Source: SIG480 sp045595605
GTDB taxonomy: Bacteria > Bacillota > Clostridia > Oscillospirales > JAAYXM01
Direction of reading: 5' to 3'
DNA length: 64,000 nucleotides
Assembly (NCBI GenBank): GCA_045595605.1
Contig: JAZOAS010000149.1
Span: forward strand, 13,189 to 77,188
Within the stretch, counting starts at the first letter, position 1; the number at the start of each line of letters is the position of its first letter. Below, piece after piece: positions 16,985 through 25,550 of the stretch. Position numbers and translations under genes: made by a program. The notes under the pieces are model-generated. The model saw nothing but the letters and a program-made list of their open reading frames with translations. It had not been told where the DNA came from and ran no database searches.

Positions 16985-17848
16985 CTATTTTTCTCCTTCT
17001 GAAGCCTTTTTCTCGGCTTTCTTCTTATAATATAAAGTAAGCAACGGCTCCTGAACTGCTGAAAGGATGTTGCTGATGATCCAGTAGAGACCGAGACCCG
17101 CGGGAACAACGAATGCGATATATACCGACATTGCCGGCATCATAACATTCATAAGTCCGTTTGTCTGCTTTGTCTGCTCATTAACCGGTGCACCCTGTGA
17201 GCGGCGCATAAGCCAGCCTGAGAACCAGGATGTGACACCCGAAAGAATCGGAATAATCCAGAGCGGTGTGATGTACTTGAAGTTCGGGATAGCCGCAAGG
17301 TCAATTCCGAGGAACTCAAAGTTTACACCGTTTAAGTTCGGAGCAATTTCAGTAAAGAGATTGCCGTAGTCCTTTACATAAGACGCAACGCCCATTTCAA
17401 GCATATATGCGCTCTTTGCGGCGGCGCCTGTGATTCCTTGTGTAACTCCGTTTGCGGTAAGAACCTCTGCCATCTTCGCAATCTGGTCGGTAGTGATACC
17501 GAAGATGTAAGTAAGCGGCTGACGGACGACGGAATAAAGACCTATCATGATAGGAAGCGTTATGAGAAGCGGAAGGCATCCGCCGAACATCGAAACGCCC
17601 TCTTTTTTATAGAGCTTTGAAACTTCCATCGAATATTTTTCTTTGTCGTTCTTGTATCTTCTTTCAAGCTCCTTGAGCTTCGGCTGAAGCCTGTTCATCT
17701 CAAGCATGCTCTTCTTGCTCTTCATCTGGAACGGAAGGATGATGAGCTTTGAAAGAATGGTAAACAAGATAATGGCAATGCCATAGTTATTTATGAGGTT
17801 GTAGCACCATTTTAGGAGAATTCCAAAAATGTCTGACAAAAAACCCAT
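16985..17848 (-). CDS. yidC: Membrane protein insertase YidC
   Basis: A 287-residue insertase of the YidC/Oxa1/SpoIIIJ family, which places membrane proteins into the bilayer. It has a hydrophobic N-terminus, the basic cytoplasmic loop (KSKKSMLEMNRLQPKLKELERRY), and about five core helices including LPLLITLPIMIGLYSVVRQP. No lipobox is seen at the N-terminus, unlike Bacillus SpoIIIJ. The start is the ATG at 17848 behind GAAGGTG. It sits between yidD and jag as expected. Confidence 0.93.
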   Translation of the reverse strand: MGFLSDIFGILLKWCYNLINNYGIAIILFTILSKLIILPFQMKSKKSMLEMNRLQPKLKELERRYKNDKEKYSMEVSKLYKKEGVSMFGGCLPLLITLPIMIGLYSVVRQPLTYIFGITTDQIAKMAEVLTANGVTQGITGAAAKSAYMLEMGVASYVKDYGNLFTEIAPNLNGVNFEFLGIDLAAIPNFKYITPLWIIPILSGVTSWFSGWLMRRSQGAPVNEQTKQTNGLMNVMMPAMSVYIAFVVPAGLGLYWIISNILSAVQEPLLTLYYKKKAEKKASEGEK

Positions 17849-17878
17849 AGTTTTCACCTTCTTTTACTTTTTAGTTCC

Positions 17879-18091
17879 CTACGGAACAGGATCGTATCCG
17901 CTTTTCTTCGAAAACGGGTGACACCTGAGTATTCGCCTTACGGCAAGGTATCCGCCCTTTATCGCGCCGTATTTTTCAAGCGCCTCCAAAGCATACTGCG
18001 AGCAGGTCGGATAAAACCTGCAGCACGGCGCTTTGTACGGCGAAATACATTTCCGATAAAACTTCACGATTAAAATGAGAAGACTCTTCAT
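17879..18091 (-). CDS. yidD: Membrane protein insertion efficiency factor YidD
   Basis: A 70-residue protein of the YidD family with the signature SPYKAPCCRFYPTCSQYALEAL and the following GYLAVRRILRCHPF. YidD assists YidC-dependent insertion. Its start overlaps the rnpA stop by four bases and it lies 30 bases before yidC. Confidence 0.95.
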   Translation of the reverse strand: MKSLLILIVKFYRKCISPYKAPCCRFYPTCSQYALEALEKYGAIKGGYLAVRRILRCHPFSKKSGYDPVP

Positions 18092-18435
18092 TTCTGCTCC
18101 TCCGAAAGAATGCCCAGACTTCCTGCCAATTTGAGCAGATTCTTCTCTATATCCGAATAGCCGACTTCGCTCGCGCGGACTCTTGCGACAACAATCATGT
18201 CAAAGCCGGGCGCAAAGAGGGCTTCGTTTCTCCGATACGCCTCGCGGATGCGACGGCGCACGCGATTTCGCACAACTGCCTTGCCGACCTTTGTGCTGAC
18301 CGTAATACCTAAACGGTTTGAGGCATTTTTATTTTTCCTTGCGTACATCGCAAGTACGGGAGTTACCGCGTTCTTTCCTTTGCGGTACAAAAAACGAAAA
18401 TCCCTGTTGAGTTTGATAGACACCGTGTTTTTCAT
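18088..18435 (-). CDS. rnpA: Ribonuclease P protein component
   Basis: A 115-residue basic protein that helps the RNase P RNA trim tRNA 5' ends. The signature RNRVRRRIREAYR and the earlier LNRDFRFLYRKGKN are diagnostic. It lies 123 bases after rpmH, a gap containing two hairpins, and overlaps yidD by four bases. Confidence 0.95.
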   Translation of the reverse strand: MKNTVSIKLNRDFRFLYRKGKNAVTPVLAMYARKNKNASNRLGITVSTKVGKAVVRNRVRRRIREAYRRNEALFAPGFDMIVVARVRASEVGYSDIEKNLLKLAGSLGILSEEQK

Positions 18436-18461
18436 AAAAATTTCTCCAAATAAAAAGAAAA

Positions 18462-18497
18462 AGCCCGAAACGGATAAATCCGAAGGCTACATGGGCT
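18462..18497 (-). terminator. Hairpin between rpmH and rnpA
   Basis: On the minus strand AGCCC pairs with GGGCT with internal pairing between, followed by TTTTTCTTTTT. A second hairpin (GGTGCGG/CCGCACC, 18509-18546) lies closer to rpmH. Partial termination would explain more L34 than RnpA. Confidence 0.5.
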
Positions 18498-18558
18498 AAA
18501 TCTTTTTGGGTGCGGACACTTCCGCAAAATTTTACGCTACCGCACCATTTCTCCTGAC

Positions 18559-18693
18559 TTAGTGAGTAAGCCTTGCTCTACCCTTTGCACGGCGAGCTGA
18601 AAGAACCTTGCGACCGTTGCGGGTAGCCATTCTCTTGCGGAAACCGTGAACCTTTGAGCGATGAAGCTTCTTCGGCTGATAAGTACGAACCAT
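18559..18693 (-). CDS. rpmH: Ribosomal protein L34
   Basis: A 44-residue ribosomal protein. It begins MVRTYQPKKLHRSKVHGF and continues with RMATRNGRKVLSARRAKGR, which is unmistakable L34. GGAGG lies just before the start. It is the first gene of the rpmH-rnpA-yidD-yidC-jag cluster and faces away from dnaA, the classic arrangement near the origin. Confidence 0.97.
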   Translation of the reverse strand: MVRTYQPKKLHRSKVHGFRKRMATRNGRKVLSARRAKGRARLTH

Positions 18694-18764
18694 TATTTTG
18701 CACCTCCATTACTTTATACTGAAAAGCCTTGTTTAGCACACTTTTCGATACAGTGTCATTAAAC

Positions 18765-18794
18765 ATTATAAAATAAAGAGGGGCAAGATGTCAA
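18765..18794 (-). promoter_or_regulatory. Promoter of rpmH
   Basis: On the minus strand a perfect TTGACA (18794-18789), 18-bp spacer and TATAAT (18770-18765). Confidence 0.75.
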
Positions 18795-18832
18795 CAACTT
18801 TTTTTCTCTTCACGGAAAAGTTGTGTTACCAT

Positions 18833-18861
18833 TTGAAAATATACACTAAATATGGTAGAAT
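18833..18861 (+). promoter_or_regulatory. Promoter of cassette B small gene
   Basis: TTGAAA (18833-18838), 17-bp spacer and TAGAAT (18856-18861) with ATGG just before the -10. It diverges from the rpmH promoter. Confidence 0.65.
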
Positions 18862-18883
18862 AAAAAATAGGAGTTGGCTTGAT

Positions 18884-19267
18884 ATGAAATTTTTCCTGAA
18901 GCTCATATCCTTTATTCTTGTTATTATTTTCATAATATGGGGTATTCCAATGATAAAATGTGAATACCTTACAGCAAGGTATGGACATGAGTTTGATCTT
19001 GAAGAACCATATAAACAAAATAGTTTAATTCCCAAAACACAATCTTTTAAAGTTATGTCATACGGCAAAGAATGGGCGGAGCTTTATTGTATAGGTGAAA
19101 ATTATTCTATGGGTAACATATTGATCTTCAAAAAAACAGACGACAAGTGGACATATGACAGATGGGAAGAATGTGTCTGGACTGCACTTGGCGGCAGTGC
19201 TGATGGTGATATATGGCCATACTTCTGGCACAATACAAAATATGCGCTTATGTCCAAATTAAATTAA
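18884..19267 (+). CDS. Small membrane-anchored protein, unknown function (cassette B)
   Basis: A 127-residue protein with an N-terminal membrane helix (about residues 4-22) and a soluble domain rich in Trp, Tyr and Gly (SYGKEWAELYCIGENYSMG, then WEECVWTALGGSADGD). The start is the ATG at 18884 after AGGAG; in-frame upstream codons lie in the promoter. No family was recognised. It sits between rpmH and dnaA, normally a gene-free gap. The region after its stop, including the terminator, closely matches the 3' end of cassette A. Confidence 0.7.
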   Translation: MKFFLKLISFILVIIFIIWGIPMIKCEYLTARYGHEFDLEEPYKQNSLIPKTQSFKVMSYGKEWAELYCIGENYSMGNILIFKKTDDKWTYDRWEECVWTALGGSADGDIWPYFWHNTKYALMSKLN

Positions 19268-19290
19268 AAACCTCGCCTCTATGTGATTTT

Positions 19291-19328
19291 ACCCACCCAC
19301 TGCTACTTTAGCAGTGGGTGGGTTTCTT
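19291..19328 (+). terminator. Terminator of cassette B
   Basis: ACCCACCCACTGCT pairs with AGCAGTGGGTGGGT, followed by a T-rich run. Confidence 0.85.
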
Positions 19329-19360
19329 CTTTTTTCGCCCTTTTTCCCCTTTGTGAAATG

Positions 19361-19404
19361 TGTCAAAAAGTTGTCAAAAAGTTGTCAAAAAGTTGTCAAA
19401 ATTT
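19361..19404 (+). repeat. 11-bp direct repeats upstream of dnaA
   Basis: Three exact copies of TGTCAAAAAGT (19361-19393) and a fourth partial copy (TGTCAAAATTT, 19394-19404) lie head to tail, one helical turn apart. Each contains TTGTCAAA or GTGTCAAA, one base from the Spo0A box TTGTCGAA. They lie 50 bp ahead of the dnaA promoter and could be binding sites for a regulator of initiation. Confidence 0.8.
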
Positions 19405-19452
19405 AATTAAAATTTGTGCTATACTATATATATATTATATGAAGAATTTGTG

Positions 19453-19481
19453 TTTACTTTTTGCACAATTTCTGCTATAAT
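19453..19481 (+). promoter_or_regulatory. Promoter of dnaA
   Basis: TTTACT (19453-19458), 17-bp spacer and TATAAT (19476-19481), 34 bp before the dnaA start. Confidence 0.7.
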
Positions 19482-19515
19482 AAATCTATAATAATAAAGT
19501 GGGGGAAAATCATCT

Positions 19516-20823
19516 ATGAACAACGCAAGCGACATCTGGAATAGCGTTCTGCGTGTTATGAGAGAAGAACTCAAAATGAGTCAGACCACGCTCAATACCT
19601 GGTTTGACGACATCGAAGCGGCGGAGTTTTCAGACAACTCTCTGCTCCTTCTCACAACGGCTGAATTCAAAAAGGGCATAATCATTCAGAACTACTCCGA
19701 AATGATTAAAAATGCGCTCTTTGAAATCTTCTCCGTTCCGATTGAATTCAATCTTCTTACCAAGGACGAATACGAGGCTCTGAACGGTCCTTCGAGAAAG
19801 ACTACTCCGATTGATTACGAATACTCCTTTGAGAAGTTCGTCGTCGGTAACTCGAACAAGTTCGCTCACGCGGCAGCGAAAGCTGTTGCGTCTGATCCGG
19901 GCTCATCCTATAACCCGCTTCTCATCCACGGTGAGAGCGGTCTCGGAAAGACTCACCTGCTCTACGCTATTGCAGGCACTATCAAGAAAAATAACCCGGG
20001 CGCAAAAATTACATATGTAAAAAGTGAAGATTTTACAAACGAGCTTATTTCCGCTCTCCAGCGCCATAACCTTGAGGACTTCCGCGATAAGTACAGAAAC
20101 TCGGACATCCTCTTGGTTGACGATATCCAGTTCATCGCGGGAAAGGACAGCACGCAGGAGGAATTTTTCCATACCTTCAACGCGCTATATGAAGCTAAAA
20201 AGCAGATTGTCCTTACCTCAGACCGTCCGCCGAAGGAAATGGCAAAGCTTGAGGACAGACTCCGCACCCGTTTTGAGTGGGGTCTTCTTGCGGATATCGA
20301 ACCGCCTGATTTTGAGACGAGAATGGCTATCATAAGCCTTAAGGCTAACCTTATCGGTCTTACGCTCACCGTAGAACAGAAAGAGCTTATTGCAAACAAT
20401 GTCACGGCAAATGTCCGCCAGCTTGAAGGTGCTGTACATAAACTTTTAGCTTATCGCGACCTTCTTCAGGATGTTGACGGCATGCAGGCGGCAGAACGCG
20501 CCATACGCGATATTTTCGCCGAAAATCCGTGGATTAACCCGACACCCGAGTTCATTATCAAGGCTGTCGCAAAATACTTTGAAATCAACCCTGAGGACAT
20601 CACAGGCAAGGACCGCTCTCAGAAGATGGTCGAGCCGAGAAAGATTGCGATGTATATGGTCCGCGATATGACTCACCTCTCCTTCCCGAAGATGGGCGAG
20701 GTTTTCAATAAGGACCACTCAACAGTAAAGCACGCCATCGACTCTCTCGAGGAACAGCTTAAAGATGACTCGGCTCTCAGAGAAAAAATTCAGGATGTAA
20801 AAAGCTCTGTTCTGACACCGTGA
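19516..20823 (+). CDS. dnaA: Replication initiator DnaA
   Basis: AAA+ initiator that binds DnaA boxes and opens the origin (435 aa). Domain I spans about residues 1-80; a short linker leads to the AAA+ domain with Walker A GESGLGKTH (about 139-147), Walker B LLVDDIQFIAGKD and the sensor regions. The C-terminal DNA-binding domain has the signature KDHSTVKHAIDSL. The start has GGGGGAAAA upstream. The next 235 bp are the likely oriC, then dnaN. Confidence 0.97.
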   Translation: MNNASDIWNSVLRVMREELKMSQTTLNTWFDDIEAAEFSDNSLLLLTTAEFKKGIIIQNYSEMIKNALFEIFSVPIEFNLLTKDEYEALNGPSRKTTPIDYEYSFEKFVVGNSNKFAHAAAKAVASDPGSSYNPLLIHGESGLGKTHLLYAIAGTIKKNNPGAKITYVKSEDFTNELISALQRHNLEDFRDKYRNSDILLVDDIQFIAGKDSTQEEFFHTFNALYEAKKQIVLTSDRPPKEMAKLEDRLRTRFEWGLLADIEPPDFETRMAIISLKANLIGLTLTVEQKELIANNVTANVRQLEGAVHKLLAYRDLLQDVDGMQAAERAIRDIFAENPWINPTPEFIIKAVAKYFEINPEDITGKDRSQKMVEPRKIAMYMVRDMTHLSFPKMGEVFNKDHSTVKHAIDSLEEQLKDDSALREKIQDVKSSVLTP

Positions 20824-21030
20824 TATCCACAGTTTCCCTGTGGAATCAACAGGGATAAGTTTCGGATAACTTTTTGTGTTTTATTTTCTGTGGAAAGAGA
20901 AAAATTTATCAACAAAGTGCTGTTGATGTAATTTTCGCTTTATTTAAGTACTTAGACATACTTTTACACAGTTTCCACAGCCTATACTAATAATACTAAA
21001 AATATATTATATTCTTTTTTTATTAAAAAT
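20823..21030. other. oriC: Likely origin of replication (oriC)
   Basis: The gap between dnaA and dnaN holds near matches to the DnaA box TTATNCACA: ATATCCACA (20823-20831), TTATCAACA (20906-20914) and TTTTACACA (20962-20970), each one base off, and a weaker GTTTCCACA (20971-20979). The last is followed by GCC and an AT-rich run with three-base periodicity (ACTAATAATACTA), like the DnaA-trio and unwinding element of Bacillus. Gene orientation diverges around this region. Confidence 0.75.
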
Positions 21031-21058
21031 ATTCCTCTTAAAGAAAGGAAAATTAAAA

Positions 21059-22168
21059 ATGAAATTTGTATGCGAAAAATCTGTTCTCATGTCTGCCATC
21101 ACAAGAACATCCTGGGCTGTTGCTTCAAAGAGCGCAGTTCCGGTTATGGAAGGTCTTCTTATTGATGCATCTTCTGAGCTTACTCTCACGGGTTATGACC
21201 TTTCAACCGGAATCAAAGTAACCGTTCCGGCAGAAATTCAGGAGACAGGAAAAATCGTTGTAAATGCGAGAATTTTAAGCGATATTATCCGCCTTCTTCC
21301 GGATGAGCCGGTTACCTTCTCAACAGACGAGAATATGTTTGCAACGGTTGTTTGCAAAAATGTCCGTCACGATGTTGTATGCATGTCAGCAAAAGATTTC
21401 CCCGCTCTTCCCGAGATTGAGAAGAAGTTTTTCCTCTCTCTTGCTCAGAGCGATTTGAAGCAGATGATTTCGCAGACGATTTTTGCTATAAGCGGTGATG
21501 AGTCAAAGCCGGTTCACACAGGCTCTTTGTTTGATGTTGACGGGGACAAGGTTACCGTCTGCTCGGTTGACGGCTTCCGCCTTTCTTACAGAAGCGCTGC
21601 CTGTGAAAATGAGAGCGAAGAGGTTAAATTCTCTTTCGTTGTTCCGGGCGGAACTTTAAAGGAAGTTGAAAAGCTCTGCGAGGAGTCTGACGCGAAGGCT
21701 TCAATCTGCGTAGGTCAGAAGCATATTATCTTCGAGCTTTCGGGATGTATGATTATTTCCCGTATCCTTGACGGCGATTTCCTTAACTACAAGAACGCTG
21801 TTCCGAAATCCTCAGCTTTCAAGGTCCGCGTTAACCGCCGCGACCTTATTTCCGCTATTGAGCGCGTTTCAATTCTCATAAGCGAGAGAATTAAGAACCC
21901 GGTTCACTTAAACTTTACCGAAAAGACACTTCACATAAGCTGCCGCACGCCTATCGGCTCTTCAAAGGACGAATGTGCGCTTTTAAATGCAGGCGATACT
22001 CTTGAAATCGGCTTTAACCACAAGTATCTTCTCGATGCTCTCCGCGCGTGTCCCAATGACGAGGTTGAGCTTGAGCTCAATACCCATGTCGCTCCGATTA
22101 TAATTACTCCGCCTGAAAGTGACGAGTATTTACACCTCATTCTCCCCGTAAGACTCAAGGCTGAATAA
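21059..22168 (+). CDS. dnaN: DNA polymerase III beta sliding clamp
   Basis: A 369-residue clamp that tethers the replicative polymerase to DNA. Three repeated clamp domains are evident; MKFVCEKSVLMSAITRTS opens the first, and the C-terminus ends HLILPVRL, the partner-binding pocket strand. Its position after dnaA and two bases before recF matches the usual order. AAGAAAGGA lies upstream. Confidence 0.97.
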   Translation: MKFVCEKSVLMSAITRTSWAVASKSAVPVMEGLLIDASSELTLTGYDLSTGIKVTVPAEIQETGKIVVNARILSDIIRLLPDEPVTFSTDENMFATVVCKNVRHDVVCMSAKDFPALPEIEKKFFLSLAQSDLKQMISQTIFAISGDESKPVHTGSLFDVDGDKVTVCSVDGFRLSYRSAACENESEEVKFSFVVPGGTLKEVEKLCEESDAKASICVGQKHIIFELSGCMIISRILDGDFLNYKNAVPKSSAFKVRVNRRDLISAIERVSILISERIKNPVHLNFTEKTLHISCRTPIGSSKDECALLNAGDTLEIGFNHKYLLDALRACPNDEVELELNTHVAPIIITPPESDEYLHLILPVRLKAE

Positions 22169-22170
22169 AA

Positions 22171-23280
22171 ATGAAAATCAAAAAGCTGTTTCTTGAAAAT
22201 TTCAGAAACTACAAAAGCGCAGAGGTTTCGTTTTCCGACGGTCAGAACCTCATTTTCGGTGAGAACGCCCAAGGGAAAACAAACTTATTAGAGGCGATTT
22301 TCTATCTTTCGTGTCTAAAAAACTTTCATTCCTCACGCGATTTTGACGCTGTAATGCTCGGTGAGAGTGAGGCAAAAATAATCGGCGGGTTTGAAGCCTA
22401 CGGCAGAGATATGGAAGTTGAGCTTCGCATAAAAAACGGCTCGCGCCGCCTTTTTGTTAACGGAATCGAAGAGAAGCGACCGTCAAACCATATAGGGCTT
22501 ATAAGAACGGTTGTTTTCTCACCCGATGACTTAAAGCTTATAAAGGACGGCCCCGCACTTCGCCGCAGGTTTTTAAACATCGCGATTTCGCAGATGCGAC
22601 CGTCATACATAAAAGCTCTTGCGGAGCATAACAGGATAATTGAAAACAAAAAGCGCATTTTAAAAATGGAGGAAGGAAGAGAGAAATATCTCGATTTTCT
22701 CGACATTTTAAACGAAAAGCTCGCTGAGAATTACGCTTACATAATCCGCGAGCGAGGCGAATTTTTAAAAAAGAGCGCAGAGATTGTAAAGCGCGTCGGG
22801 TTTGAAATTTCGTCGGGAAGGGAAGAATTTTTGCTTTCCTATTCTCCCGCAAGCTCAATTGAAGAAACAAACGACCCCGATAATGCAAAAAAGCTTTTAG
22901 CTCACCTTTGCGCGAGAAAAAGCGCCGAGCTTTCGTCGTTTTCCTGCCTTATCGGCGCTCACCGAGACGATTTTTCGGTATCAATCAACGGCAAAAGCGC
23001 GCGCGATTTCGCGTCACAGGGGCAGATTCGCTCGGTGGTGCTCGCGCTTAAGGTTGCAGAGCACGAGATTCTTGAAGAGGACTCGGGTGAAGCTCCGATT
23101 CTTCTGCTCGACGATGTGTTGAGCGAGCTTGATACGAGCCGCCGCGCGTTTTTGATTAACGATGTAAACCGCGGTCAGACGGTAATCACCGGCTGTGACA
23201 GGTCGATGTTCTCTGAGCTTTTACACGGTAAGATTTTTACCGTTTCAAAGGGCGAAATTATAGACGAAAAGAACAAATAG
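22171..23280 (+). CDS. recF: DNA repair protein RecF
   Basis: SMC-like ATPase that loads RecA at gaps (369 aa). Walker A is GENAQGKTN (about residues 30-38) after the opening LENFRNYKSAEVSF. The signature region and Walker B (PILLLDDVLSELD) are intact near the C-terminus. It starts two bases after dnaN and is followed by remB and gyrB, the standard Firmicutes order. Confidence 0.96.
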   Translation: MKIKKLFLENFRNYKSAEVSFSDGQNLIFGENAQGKTNLLEAIFYLSCLKNFHSSRDFDAVMLGESEAKIIGGFEAYGRDMEVELRIKNGSRRLFVNGIEEKRPSNHIGLIRTVVFSPDDLKLIKDGPALRRRFLNIAISQMRPSYIKALAEHNRIIENKKRILKMEEGREKYLDFLDILNEKLAENYAYIIRERGEFLKKSAEIVKRVGFEISSGREEFLLSYSPASSIEETNDPDNAKKLLAHLCARKSAELSSFSCLIGAHRDDFSVSINGKSARDFASQGQIRSVVLALKVAEHEILEEDSGEAPILLLDDVLSELDTSRRAFLINDVNRGQTVITGCDRSMFSELLHGKIFTVSKGEIIDEKNK

Positions 23281-23293
23281 AGAGGAGAGTTTT

Positions 23294-23557
23294 ATGTTTC
23301 TTCATATTGGTCGGGGAAAGCTCATTTCAAAAAGCTCGATAATCGGCGTTTTTGACCTTGAGATAACCTCACAGTCAAAGAGAACCAAAAGCTTTCTCTC
23401 AAAAAAGGAAAAGTCAAACCATGTTATAAATGTGTGTGACGATATTCCCCGTTCCTTCATTGTAACCCGCGAGGATAATAAGGAGCGTGTATATATATCG
23501 CAGATTTCTCCGCAGACACTGCAGAAAAGATGCGAAAACCTCATAGAAGAAGAATAA
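23294..23557 (+). CDS. remB: RemB-like DUF370 regulator
   Basis: An 87-residue protein of the RemA/RemB (DUF370) family, found between recF and gyrB in many Firmicutes and linked in Bacillus to matrix gene control. It begins MFLHIGRGKLISKSSIIGVF, characteristic of this position (YaaB). The second half is Lys/Arg-rich. It has GAGGAG just upstream and lies 13 bases after recF. Confidence 0.88.
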   Translation: MFLHIGRGKLISKSSIIGVFDLEITSQSKRTKSFLSKKEKSNHVINVCDDIPRSFIVTREDNKERVYISQISPQTLQKRCENLIEEE

Positions 23558-23578
23558 TCCGAAGGAGTATTTTTTATC

Positions 23579-25531
23579 ATGGCAGAAAATTTTGAAAACA
23601 TCGAAAATATTGACACTTCCGTTGACGGTAGCTACGACGAAAGTAATATTCAGGTGCTTGAGGGGCTTGAAGCCGTCAGAAAGCGCCCGGGTATGTATAT
23701 CGGCTCAACTTCAGAGGCGGGTCTTCACCACCTCGTTTACGAAATCGTTGACAACTCTATCGACGAAGCTCTCGCAGGTCATTGCTCCTGCATTACGGTT
23801 GAACTGCTCGAGGGCGATATCGTAAGCGTAGCTGACGACGGCCGAGGAATCCCGACGGGTACTCACGCGACAGGAAAGAGCGCGCTTGAGGTTGTCTTCA
23901 CCGTTCTTCACGCGGGCGGAAAGTTTGGCGGCGGCGGATACAAGGTCTCGGGCGGTCTCCACGGTGTTGGTGCGTCTGTTGTTAACGCGCTTTCAGAGTG
24001 GCTCGAGGTTGAGGTATGCGACGGCGAGAACATTCACTATATGAAGTTTAACCGCGGCGATGTCGAGAAGCCGATTTCCATAATCGGCAAAGGCGAAAAG
24101 TCGGGAACAAAGGTTACCTTCAAGCCCGACCGCGAGATTTTCGATACCACCGTTTTCGATTATGAAACGCTCAGAAAGCGTCTTCAGCAGCAGGCTTTCT
24201 TAAACGCGGGCGTAAGAATTCTTCTTAACGACAAGCGCGAAAAGCCTGAGGGAGAGGAAGCAAAAAGCGACGATTTCTGCTATGAGGGCGGTATCCGCTC
24301 CTTCGTTGAATACTTAAACGCGAAGATAAAGAAAGAGGTTGTTCACCCCGAGGTCATTTATGTTTCGGGCGAAAAGGACGATAACATCGCTGAGGTTGCA
24401 ATGCAGTACAACGACGGTTATAACGCGAACATCCTCTCCTTTGCAAATAACATCAACACCACCGAGGGCGGTATGCATGAGACAGGCTTTAAGGCGGCCC
24501 TCACCCGTGTTATAAACGATTATGCGAGAAAGTCAAAGATGATAAAGGAAGACGAGAAGCTCGAGGGTACGGATATGCTCGAGGGTCTTACCTGCATCAT
24601 TTCCGTAAAGGTGCTCGAGGCGCAGTTTGAGGGTCAGACAAAGACAAAGCTTGGAAACGCGTCCGTCAGAACGCTTGTCACAAACATCGTAAACGACAAG
24701 CTCTCAACCTTCTTTGAAGAAAACCCGAAGGTTGCACGCGCAATAGTAGGAAAAACAATCGACGCCGCCCGCGCCAGAGAAGCTGCGCGCCGCGCAAAGG
24801 AAAACGCGAGAAGAAAGGGCCCGCTCGATTCCCTCTCGCTTCCGGGAAAGCTTGCCGACTGTCAGGAAAAAGACCCGCGCCTTACAGAGCTTTACATCGT
24901 CGAGGGTGACTCTGCGGCAGGTTCTGCAAAGGAAGGCCGCGACCGTCGCTTCCAGGCGATCCTCGCGCTCTGGGGAAAGATGCTCAATGTCGAAAAGGCA
25001 AGAGCAGACAAAATCTACGGAAACGATAAGCTCTCTCCTGTTATTGCGGCTCTCGGCACGGGAATCCTTGCCGACTGTAACCTTGAAAAGCTCCGTTACC
25101 ACAAGGTCGTCATCATGTCCGATGCCGATGTTGACGGTGCTCATATCAGAACGCTTCTTTTAACCTTCTTCTTCCGCTTTATGCGACCGCTTGTTGAGGC
25201 AGGTCATATCTACTTCGCTATGCCGCCGCTTTATAAGGTTTATAAAGGAAAGCGCGAACAGTATGTCTATGACGATGAGGGGCTTGCCGCGGCACTTGCT
25301 GAAATCGGTGAGGATGCGAAGATTCAGCGCTTTAAGGGTCTTGGTGAAATGAACCCCGAACAGCTCTGGGAAACTACGATGAACCCCGAAAACCGCGTCC
25401 TTGCACGAGTTACGCTTGAGGATGCAATCGCCGCAGACGAAACCTTTACCCTCCTTATGGGCGAAAAGGTTGAGCCGCGCCGCGAATTCATCGAGCAGAA
25501 CGCAGGCTATGTTACAAACCTTGATATATAG
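23579..25531 (+). CDS. gyrB: DNA gyrase subunit B
   Basis: ATPase subunit of gyrase (650 aa). It carries the GHKL motifs (EIVDNSIDEALAG, DDGRGIPTGTH, GGLHGVGASVVNALS), the transducer and the TOPRIM domain with EGDSAAGSA and the DADVDGAHIRTLL metal site, then QRFKGLGEMNPEQLWETTM. The TOPRIM segment reads FQAILALWGKMLNVEKAR where most bacteria have ILPLRGK, a variant recalled from Ruminococcaceae-type genomes. It precedes gyrA by 19 bases. Confidence 0.97.
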   Translation: MAENFENIENIDTSVDGSYDESNIQVLEGLEAVRKRPGMYIGSTSEAGLHHLVYEIVDNSIDEALAGHCSCITVELLEGDIVSVADDGRGIPTGTHATGKSALEVVFTVLHAGGKFGGGGYKVSGGLHGVGASVVNALSEWLEVEVCDGENIHYMKFNRGDVEKPISIIGKGEKSGTKVTFKPDREIFDTTVFDYETLRKRLQQQAFLNAGVRILLNDKREKPEGEEAKSDDFCYEGGIRSFVEYLNAKIKKEVVHPEVIYVSGEKDDNIAEVAMQYNDGYNANILSFANNINTTEGGMHETGFKAALTRVINDYARKSKMIKEDEKLEGTDMLEGLTCIISVKVLEAQFEGQTKTKLGNASVRTLVTNIVNDKLSTFFEENPKVARAIVGKTIDAARAREAARRAKENARRKGPLDSLSLPGKLADCQEKDPRLTELYIVEGDSAAGSAKEGRDRRFQAILALWGKMLNVEKARADKIYGNDKLSPVIAALGTGILADCNLEKLRYHKVVIMSDADVDGAHIRTLLLTFFFRFMRPLVEAGHIYFAMPPLYKVYKGKREQYVYDDEGLAAALAEIGEDAKIQRFKGLGEMNPEQLWETTMNPENRVLARVTLEDAIAADETFTLLMGEKVEPRREFIEQNAGYVTNLDI

Positions 25532-25550
25532 CAAGAGAGGTAAAATATAA

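Noticed and set aside
19361..19404. Direct repeats as a CRISPR array
   Set aside because: Units are 11 bp and contiguous, with no spacers and no cas genes in the window.
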